From NCBI RefSeq assembly GCF_031198435.1, contig NZ_CP133548.1, positions 992,001-1,056,000 of the forward strand: DNA of 64,000 nucleotides. The letters are read 5' to 3'. The notes below the pieces were generated by a model. That model saw only the letters and a program-made list of their open reading frames with translations, was not told the origin of the DNA and did no database searches. Source of the stretch: Pleionea litopenaei (GTDB taxonomy: Bacteria; Pseudomonadota; Gammaproteobacteria; Enterobacterales; Kangiellaceae). Positions 6,888 to 15,304 of the stretch are shown here, in pieces. Positions within the stretch are counted from its first letter, which is position 1; every line of letters starts with the position of its first letter. The position numbers and the translations under genes were made by a program.

Positions 6888-8847
6888 CTTGTCCCCCTTG
6901 TTTCTTCACAAACTTATTCTTTAGCTTTAAACGATAGCGTCGGTCACTGATCGCAATAGCTCCACCCAATGACATAATAAAAGCACCCAGCCAAATCCAA
7001 CGAACGTAGGCTTTTCGATAAATTCTCACCGACCAGTTTTTATCATCAAGCGGTTCGCCTAACGAAATGTAAATATCCCGAGAAAGACCTGGCTGTATGC
7101 CCGCTTCCGTCATTACTTGACCAGACGCGGTATATCGTCTTTTATCGGAAGTTATATTAAATTCTCGGTGGCCTTCATTCAAAATAAAGTGCCCTCGAGT
7201 TGCCATATAATTCGGGCCTTGTACTTGCCTAACGCCTTCAAAGGTCACACTGAACGCTTCATCGTTATAGGTTTCACCTATGGCTAAGCTAATTAAGTTT
7301 TCACGGCTAGCAAACGACACCATCACTATCCCAACCAAACTCACAGCCAGCCCTAGGTGAGCGACGTGCATTCCCCAATACGCTGGTTTTAACTTTGCTA
7401 AGGATGAAATCAGAGAGTTTCCATGGCGTGTCTTTTCTCGAATGTCTTGAAGAATCGAAGAAACAATCCAAGATGAAATAATAACGCCCAACCAAATCAT
7501 CGGTTCAGAGTAATCGTGCAGCCAAACTGCAATACCGATCAACAAAGCCGCATTAATGATTAAAAGCCTTCTTAACTGTTGAATGTATGACTGATATTTT
7601 TGATTTTTCCAGTGCATCCAATGCCCAAATCCTAGAAGAATCATAAGCGGTATCATGACTACAGGAAACACGGTATTGAAGTAAGGCGCTCCCACACTAA
7701 CTGACTTATCAAAGGCCTCATTGATTAATGGATACAAGGTTCCAAACAACACAACTAAACAGGCAAACACTAGCAGTAAGTTATTGCCTAGCAATGCAGC
7801 TTCTTTTGAAAATAAGCTAAATCGCCCCGTTGACTGTACCGCAGCACCTCTAAGCATGAATAAAATCAAGGAGCCAACCACAACGATGCCTAAAAATATT
7901 AAAATGTAGAGACCTCTAACCGGATCTTGAGCAAAAGAATGGACTGACGTTATCACTCCAGAACGAACAATGAAGGTTCCTAACAAACTTAAACAAAAGG
8001 TTAGCAATGCCAAAAACACGGTCCAGGTTTTAAAGACGCCACGTTTTTCACTGACCGCTAGGGTGTGGATCAGAGCTGTTCCGGTTAACCAGGGCATAAA
8101 TGAAGCATTTTCAACCGGATCCCAAAACCACCAGCCGCCCCAACCTAACTCGTAATAGGCCCACCAGCTTCCAAGCGCAATGCCAATGGTAAGAAACACC
8201 CAAGCCAAAACGGCCCAAGGGCGCGACCATCTCGCCCATGCAGAGTCAAGCTCTCCAGTAATCAATGCAGCAACGGCAAACGCAAACACTACGGCGAAAC
8301 CAACATAACCCATGTAAAGAAACGGAGGATGAACAATAAAACCAAAATCTTGTAATAACGGGTTCAGATCTCTTCCGTCGATAGGAAAGTTTGGAAGCAG
8401 CCGCTCAAAAGGGTTTGAGGTAAACAAAGCAAACGATAAAAAGCCAACAGAAATGATTGCCATCACCGCTAACACGCGAGCAACTGCAACATCAGGTAAG
8501 GTACGACTAAAAATTGATACGGCAGCAGCCCAACCCGATAGCATGACAATCCAAAGCAACAAAGAACCTTCATGAGCTCCCCATGCGGCGGTCAATTTGT
8601 ACACCATCGGCAATTTAGTGTAGGAATGCGACGCGACATAGGCGACCGAAAAGTCGTCCGTTGCAAAGGCATAAACTAGGCCTGCAAATGAAAAAAGTAC
8701 CAGCACAAATTGCAGCAAAGTCGCAGGACGTGCAAAGCGAGTTAGCACGCTGTTTTGGTAAAAACTGCCCCACATTGGAACCAGCATATTAAAGCATGCG
8801 ACAACGAATGCCATCACTAAACAAAAGTGAGCTATTTCAACAATCAT
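6871..8847 (-). CDS. ccmF: Haem lyase subunit CcmF
   Basis: This is a 658-residue polytopic membrane protein of the CcmF/CycK family. The periplasmic WWD haem-handling motif is clear: GGWWFWDPVENASFMPW near residues 237-253. Conserved His residues flank it (IVHPPFLYMGY, SVHSFAQDP). CcmF takes haem from holo-CcmE and, with CcmH and CcmI, attaches it to the CxxCH of apocytochromes. It lies between ccmE (eight-base gap) and ccmG (17-base overlap). The length is normal. Confidence 0.97.
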   Translation of the reverse strand: MIVEIAHFCLVMAFVVACFNMLVPMWGSFYQNSVLTRFARPATLLQFVLVLFSFAGLVYAFATDDFSVAYVASHSYTKLPMVYKLTAAWGAHEGSLLLWIVMLSGWAAAVSIFSRTLPDVAVARVLAVMAIISVGFLSFALFTSNPFERLLPNFPIDGRDLNPLLQDFGFIVHPPFLYMGYVGFAVVFAFAVAALITGELDSAWARWSRPWAVLAWVFLTIGIALGSWWAYYELGWGGWWFWDPVENASFMPWLTGTALIHTLAVSEKRGVFKTWTVFLALLTFCLSLLGTFIVRSGVITSVHSFAQDPVRGLYILIFLGIVVVGSLILFMLRGAAVQSTGRFSLFSKEAALLGNNLLLVFACLVVLFGTLYPLINEAFDKSVSVGAPYFNTVFPVVMIPLMILLGFGHWMHWKNQKYQSYIQQLRRLLIINAALLIGIAVWLHDYSEPMIWLGVIISSWIVSSILQDIREKTRHGNSLISSLAKLKPAYWGMHVAHLGLAVSLVGIVMVSFASRENLISLAIGETYNDEAFSVTFEGVRQVQGPNYMATRGHFILNEGHREFNITSDKRRYTASGQVMTEAGIQPGLSRDIYISLGEPLDDKNWSVRIYRKAYVRWIWLGAFIMSLGGAIAISDRRYRLKLKNKFVKKQGGQDAAVA

Positions 8848-8855
8848 AATTAATC

Positions 8856-9317
8856 TTAATTCTTATCAAAGTCATTATTTTTGATGGGATGACCGCCTTC
8901 TTCGAGAGCTCTCGCCACTTCAGGTGGCATATAATTCTCATCGTGCTTTGCAAGTACCGAAGAGGCAACAAATTGCTTGTCGTCAACCAGCTTACCAGTC
9001 GCCACTATGCCCTGACCTTCTTTAAACAAATCCGGTAACACATCGCTAAACTTAACAACTAACGATTCGCTCTTATCACGAATGGTAAATTCAACATCAA
9101 GGGGATTGCTCCCACGCTTGACGCTCCCAGGAACCACCAACCCTCCAACTTTGATGCTCTTATCGAAAGGAGCTTCACCGGCCTTAATTTGTGCAGGAGT
9201 GTAAAACAAATTGATGTTTTGATTCAGTGCCATCAACACCAGGGAGACGGCAATCGCGGCTCCACAAACCGTTGCTAACACGGCAATTAAACGCTTTTTT
9301 CGATGTGGTTTCATCAT
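8856..9317 (-). CDS. ccmE: Periplasmic haem chaperone CcmE
   Basis: CcmE carries haem covalently on a His and hands it to CcmF. The signature is KHDENYMPPEV near the C-terminus, where the His binds haem and the Tyr is axial. There is one N-terminal membrane anchor followed by an OB-fold (IKVGGLVVPGSV, VEFTIRDKS). I start at the first ATG of ATGATGAAACC. A TTG nine bases further upstream is closer to the GAGGGG ribosome site, so the exact start is open by a few codons. Confidence 0.95.
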   Translation of the reverse strand: MMKPHRKKRLIAVLATVCGAAIAVSLVLMALNQNINLFYTPAQIKAGEAPFDKSIKVGGLVVPGSVKRGSNPLDVEFTIRDKSESLVVKFSDVLPDLFKEGQGIVATGKLVDDKQFVASSVLAKHDENYMPPEVARALEEGGHPIKNNDFDKN

Positions 9318-9334
9318 GATGAGCAACCGCCCCT

Positions 9335-9541
9335 CTACTCAACTAACTTAGAATTTTTTTCAGTTTCTTGCTCAGTGTCATTTTGCAACAACTGTTTACG
9401 CTGATAATACTGTTTCAGTTCTTGTTTTAATTGTTTTCGTCGCACGATAGGTATCACTATCATTACAATAAACGTAACAATAAACACTGCATAAGATGCC
9501 CAGATAAATTCCCAGCGATCCGGTGGTAAATAATCACCCAT
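9335..9541 (-). CDS. ccmD: Haem exporter accessory protein CcmD
   Basis: This is a 68-residue, single-span membrane protein (YAVFIVTFIVMIVIP) with a basic then acidic cytoplasmic tail, as is usual for CcmD. It helps release holo-CcmE from the CcmABC complex. I choose the ATG that shares one base with the TAA of ccmC (TAATG), with GAGGTG about eight bases before it; a longer frame would run back into ccmC. There is a short N-terminal WEFIWASYAVF stretch typical of the family. Confidence 0.9.
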   Translation of the reverse strand: MGDYLPPDRWEFIWASYAVFIVTFIVMIVIPIVRRKQLKQELKQYYQRKQLLQNDTEQETEKNSKLVE

Positions 9542-10278
9542 TAGGACTTCACCTCTTCTTCCACCCATTTAGCATCTCGCTCTCGCCAGAGAATATGATT
9601 GCGTAAATAAGGCAATAATAAAGACACGAAAAACAATTTAAACGAAACGATCATGATCAATAATGGCCAAAGCATGGAGCTGTCGATAGCAGGCTTCTCT
9701 AATTTGCTTAATGACGCACTTTGATGGAGGCTATTCCACCACTCGACAGAAAAATGAATAATCGGAATATTAACGACACCAACGATGGCCAAGATAGCCG
9801 CCGCTTTGTCGGCAGTCTTTCGCTCATGAATGGAGTTAAACAGCGCCATGTGACCGAAATAAAGAAACAGTAATATGAGCTCTGAGGTTAAACGAGCATC
9901 AAATACCCAATAAGTACCCCATGTTGGCTTCCCCCACAATGCGCCAGTAACCAGCGCTAAAAAGGTAAAGGCGGCGCCGATGGGTGAACAGCTCATGGCA
10001 ACACTGAACGCCATTTTCATGCGCCAAATCAAACCAATGGCGCTACTCACCGCCATGACAACGTATACAAACATAGAGAGATACGCAGCGGGAACATGAA
10101 TGTACATAATTCGCTGCAAATCACCTTGATAATAATCAGGAGGCGCGATCCATAGCCCCCAGATGACACCAGTAATCAGACCTATCGCCGTTAGCCCCCA
10201 AATCCAAGGTTGCCAACGCGCAGCTATTTGATAAAACCACTTCGGCGACCCAAGACGAAAAAACCAAGTCCAAGCCAT
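9541..10278 (-). CDS. ccmC: Haem-handling membrane protein CcmC
   Basis: This is a 245-residue six-span protein with the WWD domain. The motif reads WGTYWVFDARLTSEL; E. coli has WGTWWVWDARLTSEL, so two Trp are replaced by Tyr and Phe. The haem-ligand His in MYIHVPAAYLS and IIHFSVEWWN are kept. CcmC loads haem onto CcmE in the periplasm together with CcmAB and CcmD. The rest of the sequence is regular, so the protein is probably active. It sits nine bases after ccmB. Confidence 0.96.
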   Translation of the reverse strand: MAWTWFFRLGSPKWFYQIAARWQPWIWGLTAIGLITGVIWGLWIAPPDYYQGDLQRIMYIHVPAAYLSMFVYVVMAVSSAIGLIWRMKMAFSVAMSCSPIGAAFTFLALVTGALWGKPTWGTYWVFDARLTSELILLFLYFGHMALFNSIHERKTADKAAAILAIVGVVNIPIIHFSVEWWNSLHQSASLSKLEKPAIDSSMLWPLLIMIVSFKLFFVSLLLPYLRNHILWRERDAKWVEEEVKS

Positions 10279-10287
10279 TTGTTTTAC

Positions 10288-10950
10288 CTACTCCCCTAAC
10301 GAAATTCGCAAAGCTGCCCCAGCAGCCCATGGCGCTAAACTCAAGGTTAGCACGCTAAAAGCACCCAAAAATAATAATTGCCCGGTGAAATCATGACCCA
10401 TCGCCGCGGCATTAACCGCCATTGCGCCAAAAATGAGAACTGGAATATACAAAGGCAAAACCAACAAAGCCAGTAGAATACCACCTCGGCGCAATCCCAC
10501 CGTTAAACTCATCCCAATTGCAGCAATTAAACACATCGCTGGGGTGCCTAATAAAAGGGACACAATCATCGCAACATAGGCTGATGAGTCGAGGTTGAGC
10601 ATCATGCCAATTAACGGCGACATCATTATAAGGGGTAGCGCAGTGAACAACCAATTCGTCAAAGCTTTGACACTTACAATGGCCGTCGCAGAGGCACCGG
10701 AGAGCAACATTTGCACCATGCTGCCGTCATCAAAATCTTCTCGATATAAAGCATCTAAAGACAACAAAATCGACAAGAGAGCGCACACCCAAATAACACC
10801 TGGCGCCAATTCAGCCAAAATCGCAGGCTCTGGAGACACTCCAAAAGGAAATAGTACTGCTACAATTAAGAAGAAAAACAAAGGGTTAAGTAACTCTGAC
10901 TTACGACGAGCCAGTAATCGAATTTCTCTCGATAAAAGCACTCTGATCAT
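10288..10950 (-). CDS. ccmB: ABC transporter membrane subunit CcmB
   Basis: This 220-residue, six-span protein is the membrane part of the CcmAB transporter. The N-terminal basic stretch LSREIRLLARRKSELLNPLFFF and the YREDFDDGSMVQMLLSG segment are family marks. CcmAB uses ATP to release haem-loaded CcmE from CcmCD. Four bases separate it from ccmA. Confidence 0.95.
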   Translation of the reverse strand: MIRVLLSREIRLLARRKSELLNPLFFFLIVAVLFPFGVSPEPAILAELAPGVIWVCALLSILLSLDALYREDFDDGSMVQMLLSGASATAIVSVKALTNWLFTALPLIMMSPLIGMMLNLDSSAYVAMIVSLLLGTPAMCLIAAIGMSLTVGLRRGGILLALLVLPLYIPVLIFGAMAVNAAAMGHDFTGQLLFLGAFSVLTLSLAPWAAGAALRISLGE

Positions 10951-10954
10951 TTGG

Positions 10955-11578
10955 TTAGACTCCTACACTCAATTCAAGCGTCGGAATCGACAGTGAAACT
11001 GGCTGATGCGACGTAAAAATCACAGCCCCATTACGCTCCACTTGCTGCTCAATTAAACCGGCCAGCCATGCTTGACCTTTGACATCGAGCGCGACAAATG
11101 GCTCATCAAGAATCCATAGCGGTACATTTTCAATCAATAATCGGGCTAGGCATATTCGTCGCCGTTGGCCTTGCGACAAGTGAGCCGCCAATTGCGTTTC
11201 ATACCCCTGTAAACCTACCGCACTGATTGCTTGAGGGATCTGCTGTCGATCGCAGCCACGTAAAGCCGCATAAAAGGCAAGATTCTCATAGACGCTGAGC
11301 GTTGACTTAATCCCTAACTGATGACCGAGATAGAGCGTTTTCAAGCTCAACCACGATGATAATGAATCAACATCTTCAAATTCGCCTATTACCTGCCCTT
11401 GATCTGGCTCAATCAAGCCACATATCAGATTTAATAAACTGGTTTTTCCAGCACCATTAGGGCCCTTTAAATGGAGAACTTGACCTGACTTTACTTGAAA
11501 AATACAGTCTTTGAACAGCAAACGATCACCGCGGATAAGGGCTAAATTTTGACCTGTCAAAGAAAAGCTCGGGTACAT
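10955..11578 (-). CDS. ccmA: ABC transporter ATPase CcmA
   Basis: This is the 207-residue ATPase of the CcmABCD haem-release complex and the first gene of the nine-gene ccm operon. Walker A (GPNGAGKTS) lies near residues 39-47, the ABC signature (LSQGQRRR) near 133-140 and Walker B (WILDEPF) near 155-161. It shares an 88-base divergent region with the FliK-like gene. TATACT and TATAAT hexamers there (11619-11632) could serve one or both directions. Confidence 0.96.
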   Translation of the reverse strand: MYPSFSLTGQNLALIRGDRLLFKDCIFQVKSGQVLHLKGPNGAGKTSLLNLICGLIEPDQGQVIGEFEDVDSLSSWLSLKTLYLGHQLGIKSTLSVYENLAFYAALRGCDRQQIPQAISAVGLQGYETQLAAHLSQGQRRRICLARLLIENVPLWILDEPFVALDVKGQAWLAGLIEQQVERNGAVIFTSHQPVSLSIPTLELSVGV

Positions 11579-11666
11579 GTTTTATCCAGGTAACTCGGCG
11601 GCAATCATTGGAGCGCGCTATACTAATATAATGGTCTCCATTAATCTATTGATTTGACTCAATATA

Positions 11667-13532
11667 ATGACTGATGTTTTGACGAAAATTCTGTCTCAAC
11701 TCCCTCGAACCGAGAATTCCTTGGCGCAACTTAGTGCCATCATCAAAAGCTTGGATGGCCAAACACTCAACGCGGTGCTGACCGCAACAGGACAAAAGCA
11801 AGCTCAAAACCTACCATCACAGCTGCAATTGCAATTACCACTTTCGAACCAGCAATCGTCTAACAACGCTAACTCATCACCGCAAACAGGTGTCAACGCC
11901 CAATTGAACGCGGTTCAATCGCTAGTTTTGAATTTAAGCGATATTGAAATTCAAAAAAATCTTGAGTCACTCTTACGAGACATAAAAATTACTGTTGAGC
12001 CAAAATTCAGTCACAATCGCGTCAGTCTTCCAATGCAGTTTGATTTGAGCGCGGTCAAAGAAGGTGTGGCGAAAAACCAACTTCTTGCAGTGCTATTAAA
12101 GGTTGCGCAATGGGCAGAGCAACCCAAACCCTTGGTTATGGTTCGACAATCTACAGAGTCCATTGATAAATTAATCCTTAACGCGACAACCGCTAACAAG
12201 TTAATTGATAGTAGTGCTCTTAGTAGCTCTGCTCAAGTTCCCAATAGCAAGGCATCTATCCAGTCGGCGCCCTCCATTTCAGGACCGTCTCAATCTGGAC
12301 AGTCACAGTCTGGACAGTCACAGTCTGGACAGTCGCAATCTGGACAAGTGCAATCAGCATTATCGGCCCAAACAGATGCGTTGCATTCAACCGTTAAAAA
12401 TGAGACAAAAAGTAGTGTTCAACAAACTGACTTATCGACAAATCTCAGCCAACCCAATAAATTGAATATCGAGTTCACTCTGCGTGAGCGTCTTAAACAA
12501 ACGGTGTTAAATGATCCTTCAGCGACAAAATACAAGCAAATAGCAGAGCAGCCAATTTTGCTCACGACTCGATTGCCACTGCAAAACATTTCAAGCGACT
12601 TGTTAACCCGTTATATCGCTTTATTCGATCAAAATAATATACCCTCTTCAACCAGTGCAGCCTTGACGAAAGTCATCACTCAGCTATTAGACTTCAAAAA
12701 TCTTGAGTTCGTTAAGCCACTGTTAAATACATTGCAAAACTTACCCAAAGCGACCGAGTTGAACGGCGCAACTTTACGCCAAGCAGTATTTGATTCTGGG
12801 CAATTTTTTGAACAAAAAGCCATGCAAACGCTGACCAAAGGCTGGACCAGCGTACTTTCACAACCAACGACCAACTCTCAGGGTTCCAGTGATCTAAAGC
12901 ATTTACTGTATTTGGTTAGACAATTCAGCCAACTACCATCCGATGCATTAGTGCGTGGTTTAACAGCCAGCGCACAAAAAGGCGAAGGAAGCAGTGCGAA
13001 AGATCTTTTTATCGGTGTTAATCGCTTGGTTGGCAATCCAAGAGACAAACGGGAAAGACTTGAAAACCGTATCGCTTCGCAGTTAAAAATGATTCAGCAA
13101 GATGTTGACTCCGCACTCAACAAAGTAAAGCTCACTCAGTTTCAAAATCTACATCTGACCGATAGCAACGCTTGGATTTTCGAATTACCCCTACAGTTCC
13201 AACGACAACTGACTAATGTACAAATGAAATTTGAAGCGTCAGAATCTGAACAGTCAACCGATAAAAAATCATGGTGTGTGACCGTTCGATTTGATTTTGA
13301 GCGACTCGGTGCTTTTCACGCCATAACTCGCCTTTTCAATCAGCGACTCGATATTAAATTCGTTGCCGAAAAGCTTTCGACTCAAAGACTACTGCAACAA
13401 AAAATGCCAGAACTCAAACAGCAACTGATCGATAGTGGTTTACTTATCAATGAAATGACCAGTGTTGCAGGTGAGAGTCCAAACCTTACTGTGCAACAAC
13501 TGCCACAATCTTTGGTTGATTACCGTGTATGA
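11667..13532 (+). CDS. FliK-domain protein (flagellar hook-length control-like)
   Basis: This is a 621-residue protein with a low-complexity Gln/Ser-rich N-terminal half and a conserved C-terminal domain. That domain contains LPLQFQRQLTNVQMKFE and a later WCVTVRFDFERLGAFH stretch of the Flg_hook (FliK C-terminal) type. Flagellar FliK measures hook length and switches export specificity through the FlhB C-terminus. The next gene encodes an FlhB-tail-like protein, which fits that pairing. No other flagellar genes are in the window, so whether this is the true FliK or a paralogue is open. No clear ribosome site precedes the ATG. Four tandem SQSGQ units occur near residue 208. Confidence 0.8.
   Translation: MTDVLTKILSQLPRTENSLAQLSAIIKSLDGQTLNAVLTATGQKQAQNLPSQLQLQLPLSNQQSSNNANSSPQTGVNAQLNAVQSLVLNLSDIEIQKNLESLLRDIKITVEPKFSHNRVSLPMQFDLSAVKEGVAKNQLLAVLLKVAQWAEQPKPLVMVRQSTESIDKLILNATTANKLIDSSALSSSAQVPNSKASIQSAPSISGPSQSGQSQSGQSQSGQSQSGQVQSALSAQTDALHSTVKNETKSSVQQTDLSTNLSQPNKLNIEFTLRERLKQTVLNDPSATKYKQIAEQPILLTTRLPLQNISSDLLTRYIALFDQNNIPSSTSAALTKVITQLLDFKNLEFVKPLLNTLQNLPKATELNGATLRQAVFDSGQFFEQKAMQTLTKGWTSVLSQPTTNSQGSSDLKHLLYLVRQFSQLPSDALVRGLTASAQKGEGSSAKDLFIGVNRLVGNPRDKRERLENRIASQLKMIQQDVDSALNKVKLTQFQNLHLTDSNAWIFELPLQFQRQLTNVQMKFEASESEQSTDKKSWCVTVRFDFERLGAFHAITRLFNQRLDIKFVAEKLSTQRLLQQKMPELKQQLIDSGLLINEMTSVAGESPNLTVQQLPQSLVDYRV
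12288..12347 (+). repeat. Four tandem 15-bp units in the FliK-like gene
   Basis: Four in-frame copies of a 15-base unit encode SQSGQ repeats in the low-complexity region. The two middle copies are identical and the outer ones differ at one or two bases. Confidence 0.9.
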
Positions 13533-13828
13533 AAAATAAGTCACTAGTTACCCACTCTCGCCCTACTAAAACCAAACGTGCTGCAGCATTGAAATATGAT
13601 GGAAAACAGGCACCTAAAATAACCGCAAAAGGCAGCGGCGCTACCGCCGAAAATATTCTTGCGATTGCGGCGGAACACAATGTGTTTATTCATGAAGATC
13701 CGCTATTAATTGAAGTGCTTGCGCAATTAGAATTGGGGGAAGAAATACCCGAACAACTGTATCTTGCAGTGGCGCAAATTATTGCCTTTGCTTATTTACT
13801 GCAAGATAAAACACCTGACGACTTGTAA
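13529..13828 (+). CDS. FlhB C-terminal-like export switch protein
   Basis: This 99-residue protein resembles only the cytoplasmic C-terminal domain of FlhB/YscU. RPTKTKRAAALKYDGKQAPK aligns with the stretch after the NPTH self-cleavage site, and LAQLELGEEIPEQLYLAVAQ with the end of the domain. The NPTH motif itself is missing, as in known FlhB-tail paralogues, so no self-cleavage is needed. It overlaps the FliK-like gene by four bases (ATGA), so translation is coupled. It probably binds the FliK-like partner. Pairs of this kind next to ccm genes are seen in other gammaproteobacteria. Confidence 0.85.
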   Translation: MKNKSLVTHSRPTKTKRAAALKYDGKQAPKITAKGSGATAENILAIAAEHNVFIHEDPLLIEVLAQLELGEEIPEQLYLAVAQIIAFAYLLQDKTPDDL

Positions 13829-13901
13829 GATCAGAAGGTAACAAGAATGAAAATAAGAATCAGACTTATTTGTAACCCTTTGTTTTAAAAGACCTTTTCA
13901 A

Positions 13902-13931
13902 TTGACAATCTTGGGTATTCTAGCCTATCCT
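13902..13931 (+). promoter_or_regulatory. Sigma-70 promoter of the bacterioferritin pair
   Basis: TTGACA at 13902-13907 is a perfect -35. An 18-base spacer leads to TATCCT at 13926-13931. The ATG of the first bacterioferritin gene lies 75 bases further on, with AAGGAG about ten bases before it. Confidence 0.6.
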
Positions 13932-14005
13932 GTAAACTATTCAGCTAACCTACTCAACGATTTCTACGCTCTTTAGTTGAGCAAAATCAAGGAGATCCAT
14001 TCGAT

Positions 14006-14473
14006 ATGAAAGGTGATAAGGCAGTGATTACTGCGCTTAATTCTATTCTAACGGTAGAGTTAACCTCGATTAATCAGTATTTCTTGCACGCGAGAATGTT
14101 TAAGAATTGGGGATTAAACACCCTCAATGAAAAAGCATATAAAAAGTCGATTAAAGATATGAAGCAAGCGGATGACTTGATTGAGCGAATACTGTTTCTT
14201 GAAGGCCTCCCAAATTTGCAAAAATTGAATCGACTACGAATCGGAGAACACACCGAAGAAATGATCGCGTGTGACACCCAAGTTCAAATTGAGGCGATTG
14301 ATGCGGTCAAATCTGCAATCGTTTTATGCGAGCAACACAAAGATTTTGTGAGTCGTGAATTACTAAATGAAATACTTGAAGACGAAGAAGAATATTTAGA
14401 CTGGCTTGAAACACAAGATCACTTAATCAAGAGTTTAGGTATTCATAACTATTTACAGTCAACCATCGAATAG
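14006..14473 (+). CDS. bfr: Bacterioferritin subunit, haem-binding type with degraded ferroxidase site
   Basis: This is a 155-residue bacterioferritin. By alignment with E. coli Bfr numbering, Met52 (the haem ligand) is kept in KDMKQAD. Of the six ferroxidase ligands, only Glu18 and the Glu at about 127 remain: Glu51 is Asp, His54 is Gln, Glu94 is Gln and His130 is Tyr. It should therefore bind haem at the dimer interface but not oxidise iron well. The companion gene eight bases downstream has the opposite pattern. The two probably co-assemble into a mixed 24-mer iron store, as described for two-subunit bacterioferritins in Neisseria and Magnetospirillum. Confidence 0.93.
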   Translation: MKGDKAVITALNSILTVELTSINQYFLHARMFKNWGLNTLNEKAYKKSIKDMKQADDLIERILFLEGLPNLQKLNRLRIGEHTEEMIACDTQVQIEAIDAVKSAIVLCEQHKDFVSRELLNEILEDEEEYLDWLETQDHLIKSLGIHNYLQSTIE

Positions 14474-14481
14474 AGGCTATT

Positions 14482-14949
14482 ATGAAAGGTAATCAAAAAG
14501 TCATTTCTGCACTCAATGGCATCTTAGCGTTAGAGTTGACGGCAATGGACCAATACTTCATTCACTCACGTATGTACGACGATTGGGGGTTAACCAAATT
14601 GTTCGAACGTATCGACCATGAGTTTGACGATGAAAAAGGTCATGCAGCAGCCCTGATTGAACGAATTCTATTTTTAGAAAGCACACCCGACATGGTCACT
14701 AGAGAACCGTTGCGAATTGGTAAAAATGTGCCTGAAATGTTAGAGAATGACCTAAAGGTAGAATACGAAGTCGCAGAGAAGCTCAAAGAAGCTATCGTTT
14801 TGTGCGAACAAGAAAAAGACTTTCAGAGTCGCGAGATTTTACAAAAGCTCCTCGAAGATACCGAAGTCGATCATGCGTACTGGTTAGAAAAGCAACTTGG
14901 TCTTATTGATAAAGTTGGCCTTCAAAACTATATGCAATCGCAAATGTAA
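14482..14949 (+). CDS. bfr: Bacterioferritin subunit, ferroxidase type lacking the haem Met
   Basis: This 155-residue paralogue of the preceding gene keeps all ferroxidase ligands: Glu18, Glu51 and His54 (in DDEKGHAA), Glu94, and Glu/His in EVDHAYWLE, which holds one extra residue relative to E. coli. The haem ligand Met52 is Lys here, so it should not bind haem. It is the catalytic half of the pair, oxidising Fe(II) for storage. Start ATG has GAGG ten bases upstream. A GC-rich hairpin follows the stop codon. Confidence 0.93.
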   Translation: MKGNQKVISALNGILALELTAMDQYFIHSRMYDDWGLTKLFERIDHEFDDEKGHAAALIERILFLESTPDMVTREPLRIGKNVPEMLENDLKVEYEVAEKLKEAIVLCEQEKDFQSREILQKLLEDTEVDHAYWLEKQLGLIDKVGLQNYMQSQM

Positions 14950-14952
14950 AAA

Positions 14953-14970
14953 AAGCGCCGAAAGGCGCTT
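14953..14970 (+). terminator. Hairpin after the bacterioferritin pair
   Basis: AAGCGCC (14953-14959) and GGCGCTT (14964-14970) form a seven-base-pair stem with a GAAA loop, four bases after the stop codon. No T tract follows, so termination may be weak or Rho assisted. Confidence 0.6.
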
Positions 14971-15184
14971 CCTCAGTCAAATAAAAGCTATTAAAAGGCG
15001 CGGTTCACTAGAATAGCTAAGATTAAAAACTTGCTAAACTTTACGAATCTGGGCGTTAACTTGTAGTCACTCATACTCGACCTGACAATTTAGGATTAAG
15101 ACTTTGACATAAACTTACAACTTAATTCTGCAAACTGCCAATTGCTGATCAAAGAAAAAGCTGCGATTGCTTTCTTAATTATTA
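14971..15184. other. AT-rich stretch beyond the integron attC
   Basis: No gene is supported between the bacterioferritin hairpin and the integron. This is where further cassettes would lie, but I find no second attC with both core sites. GGGCGTTAAC at 15051-15060 looks like the end of an attC but has no partner site. Confidence 0.4.
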
Positions 15185-15196
15185 CAAAGCGGACAT
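15185..15196 (-). repeat. Left copy of a 12-bp inverted repeat bracketing the integron
   Basis: CAAAGCGGACAT here is the exact reverse complement of ATGTCCGCTTTG at 16938-16949, just beyond intI. The two lie four bases outside attC and 13 bases after the intI stop codon. Confidence 0.6.
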
Positions 15197-15199
15197 CTG

Positions 15200-15297
15200 G
15201 AATAACGCCTCAAACACCGGATTGGTGAAGTTGGCGACTTTTTTGAAACAAAAAAGGTGACAGCTTTGCCGGTTCCGGGTGCTTTGACTTGTTAAGC
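15200..15297 (-). other. attC recombination site of the cassette
   Basis: On the minus strand the site opens with GCTTAAC (RYYYAAC core, 15297-15291) and ends with GAGGCGTTATTC, where GTTATTC (15206-15200) is the closing core. The two arms pair as an imperfect palindrome: after the cores, TCAAAGCACC on one side matches TCAAACACC on the other with a single extra G, the kind of unpaired base that sets strand choice in attC folding. An inner hairpin (CTTTTTTG/CAAAAAAG, AAA loop) closes the structure. At about 98 bases it is among the longer attC sites. Confidence 0.82.
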
Positions 15298-15304
15298 TTT
15301 CTCA

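Noticed and set aside
15051-15060. GGGCGTTAAC as the end of a second attC
   Set aside because: No matching RYYYAAC core lies at a fitting distance and no palindromic arms pair with it.
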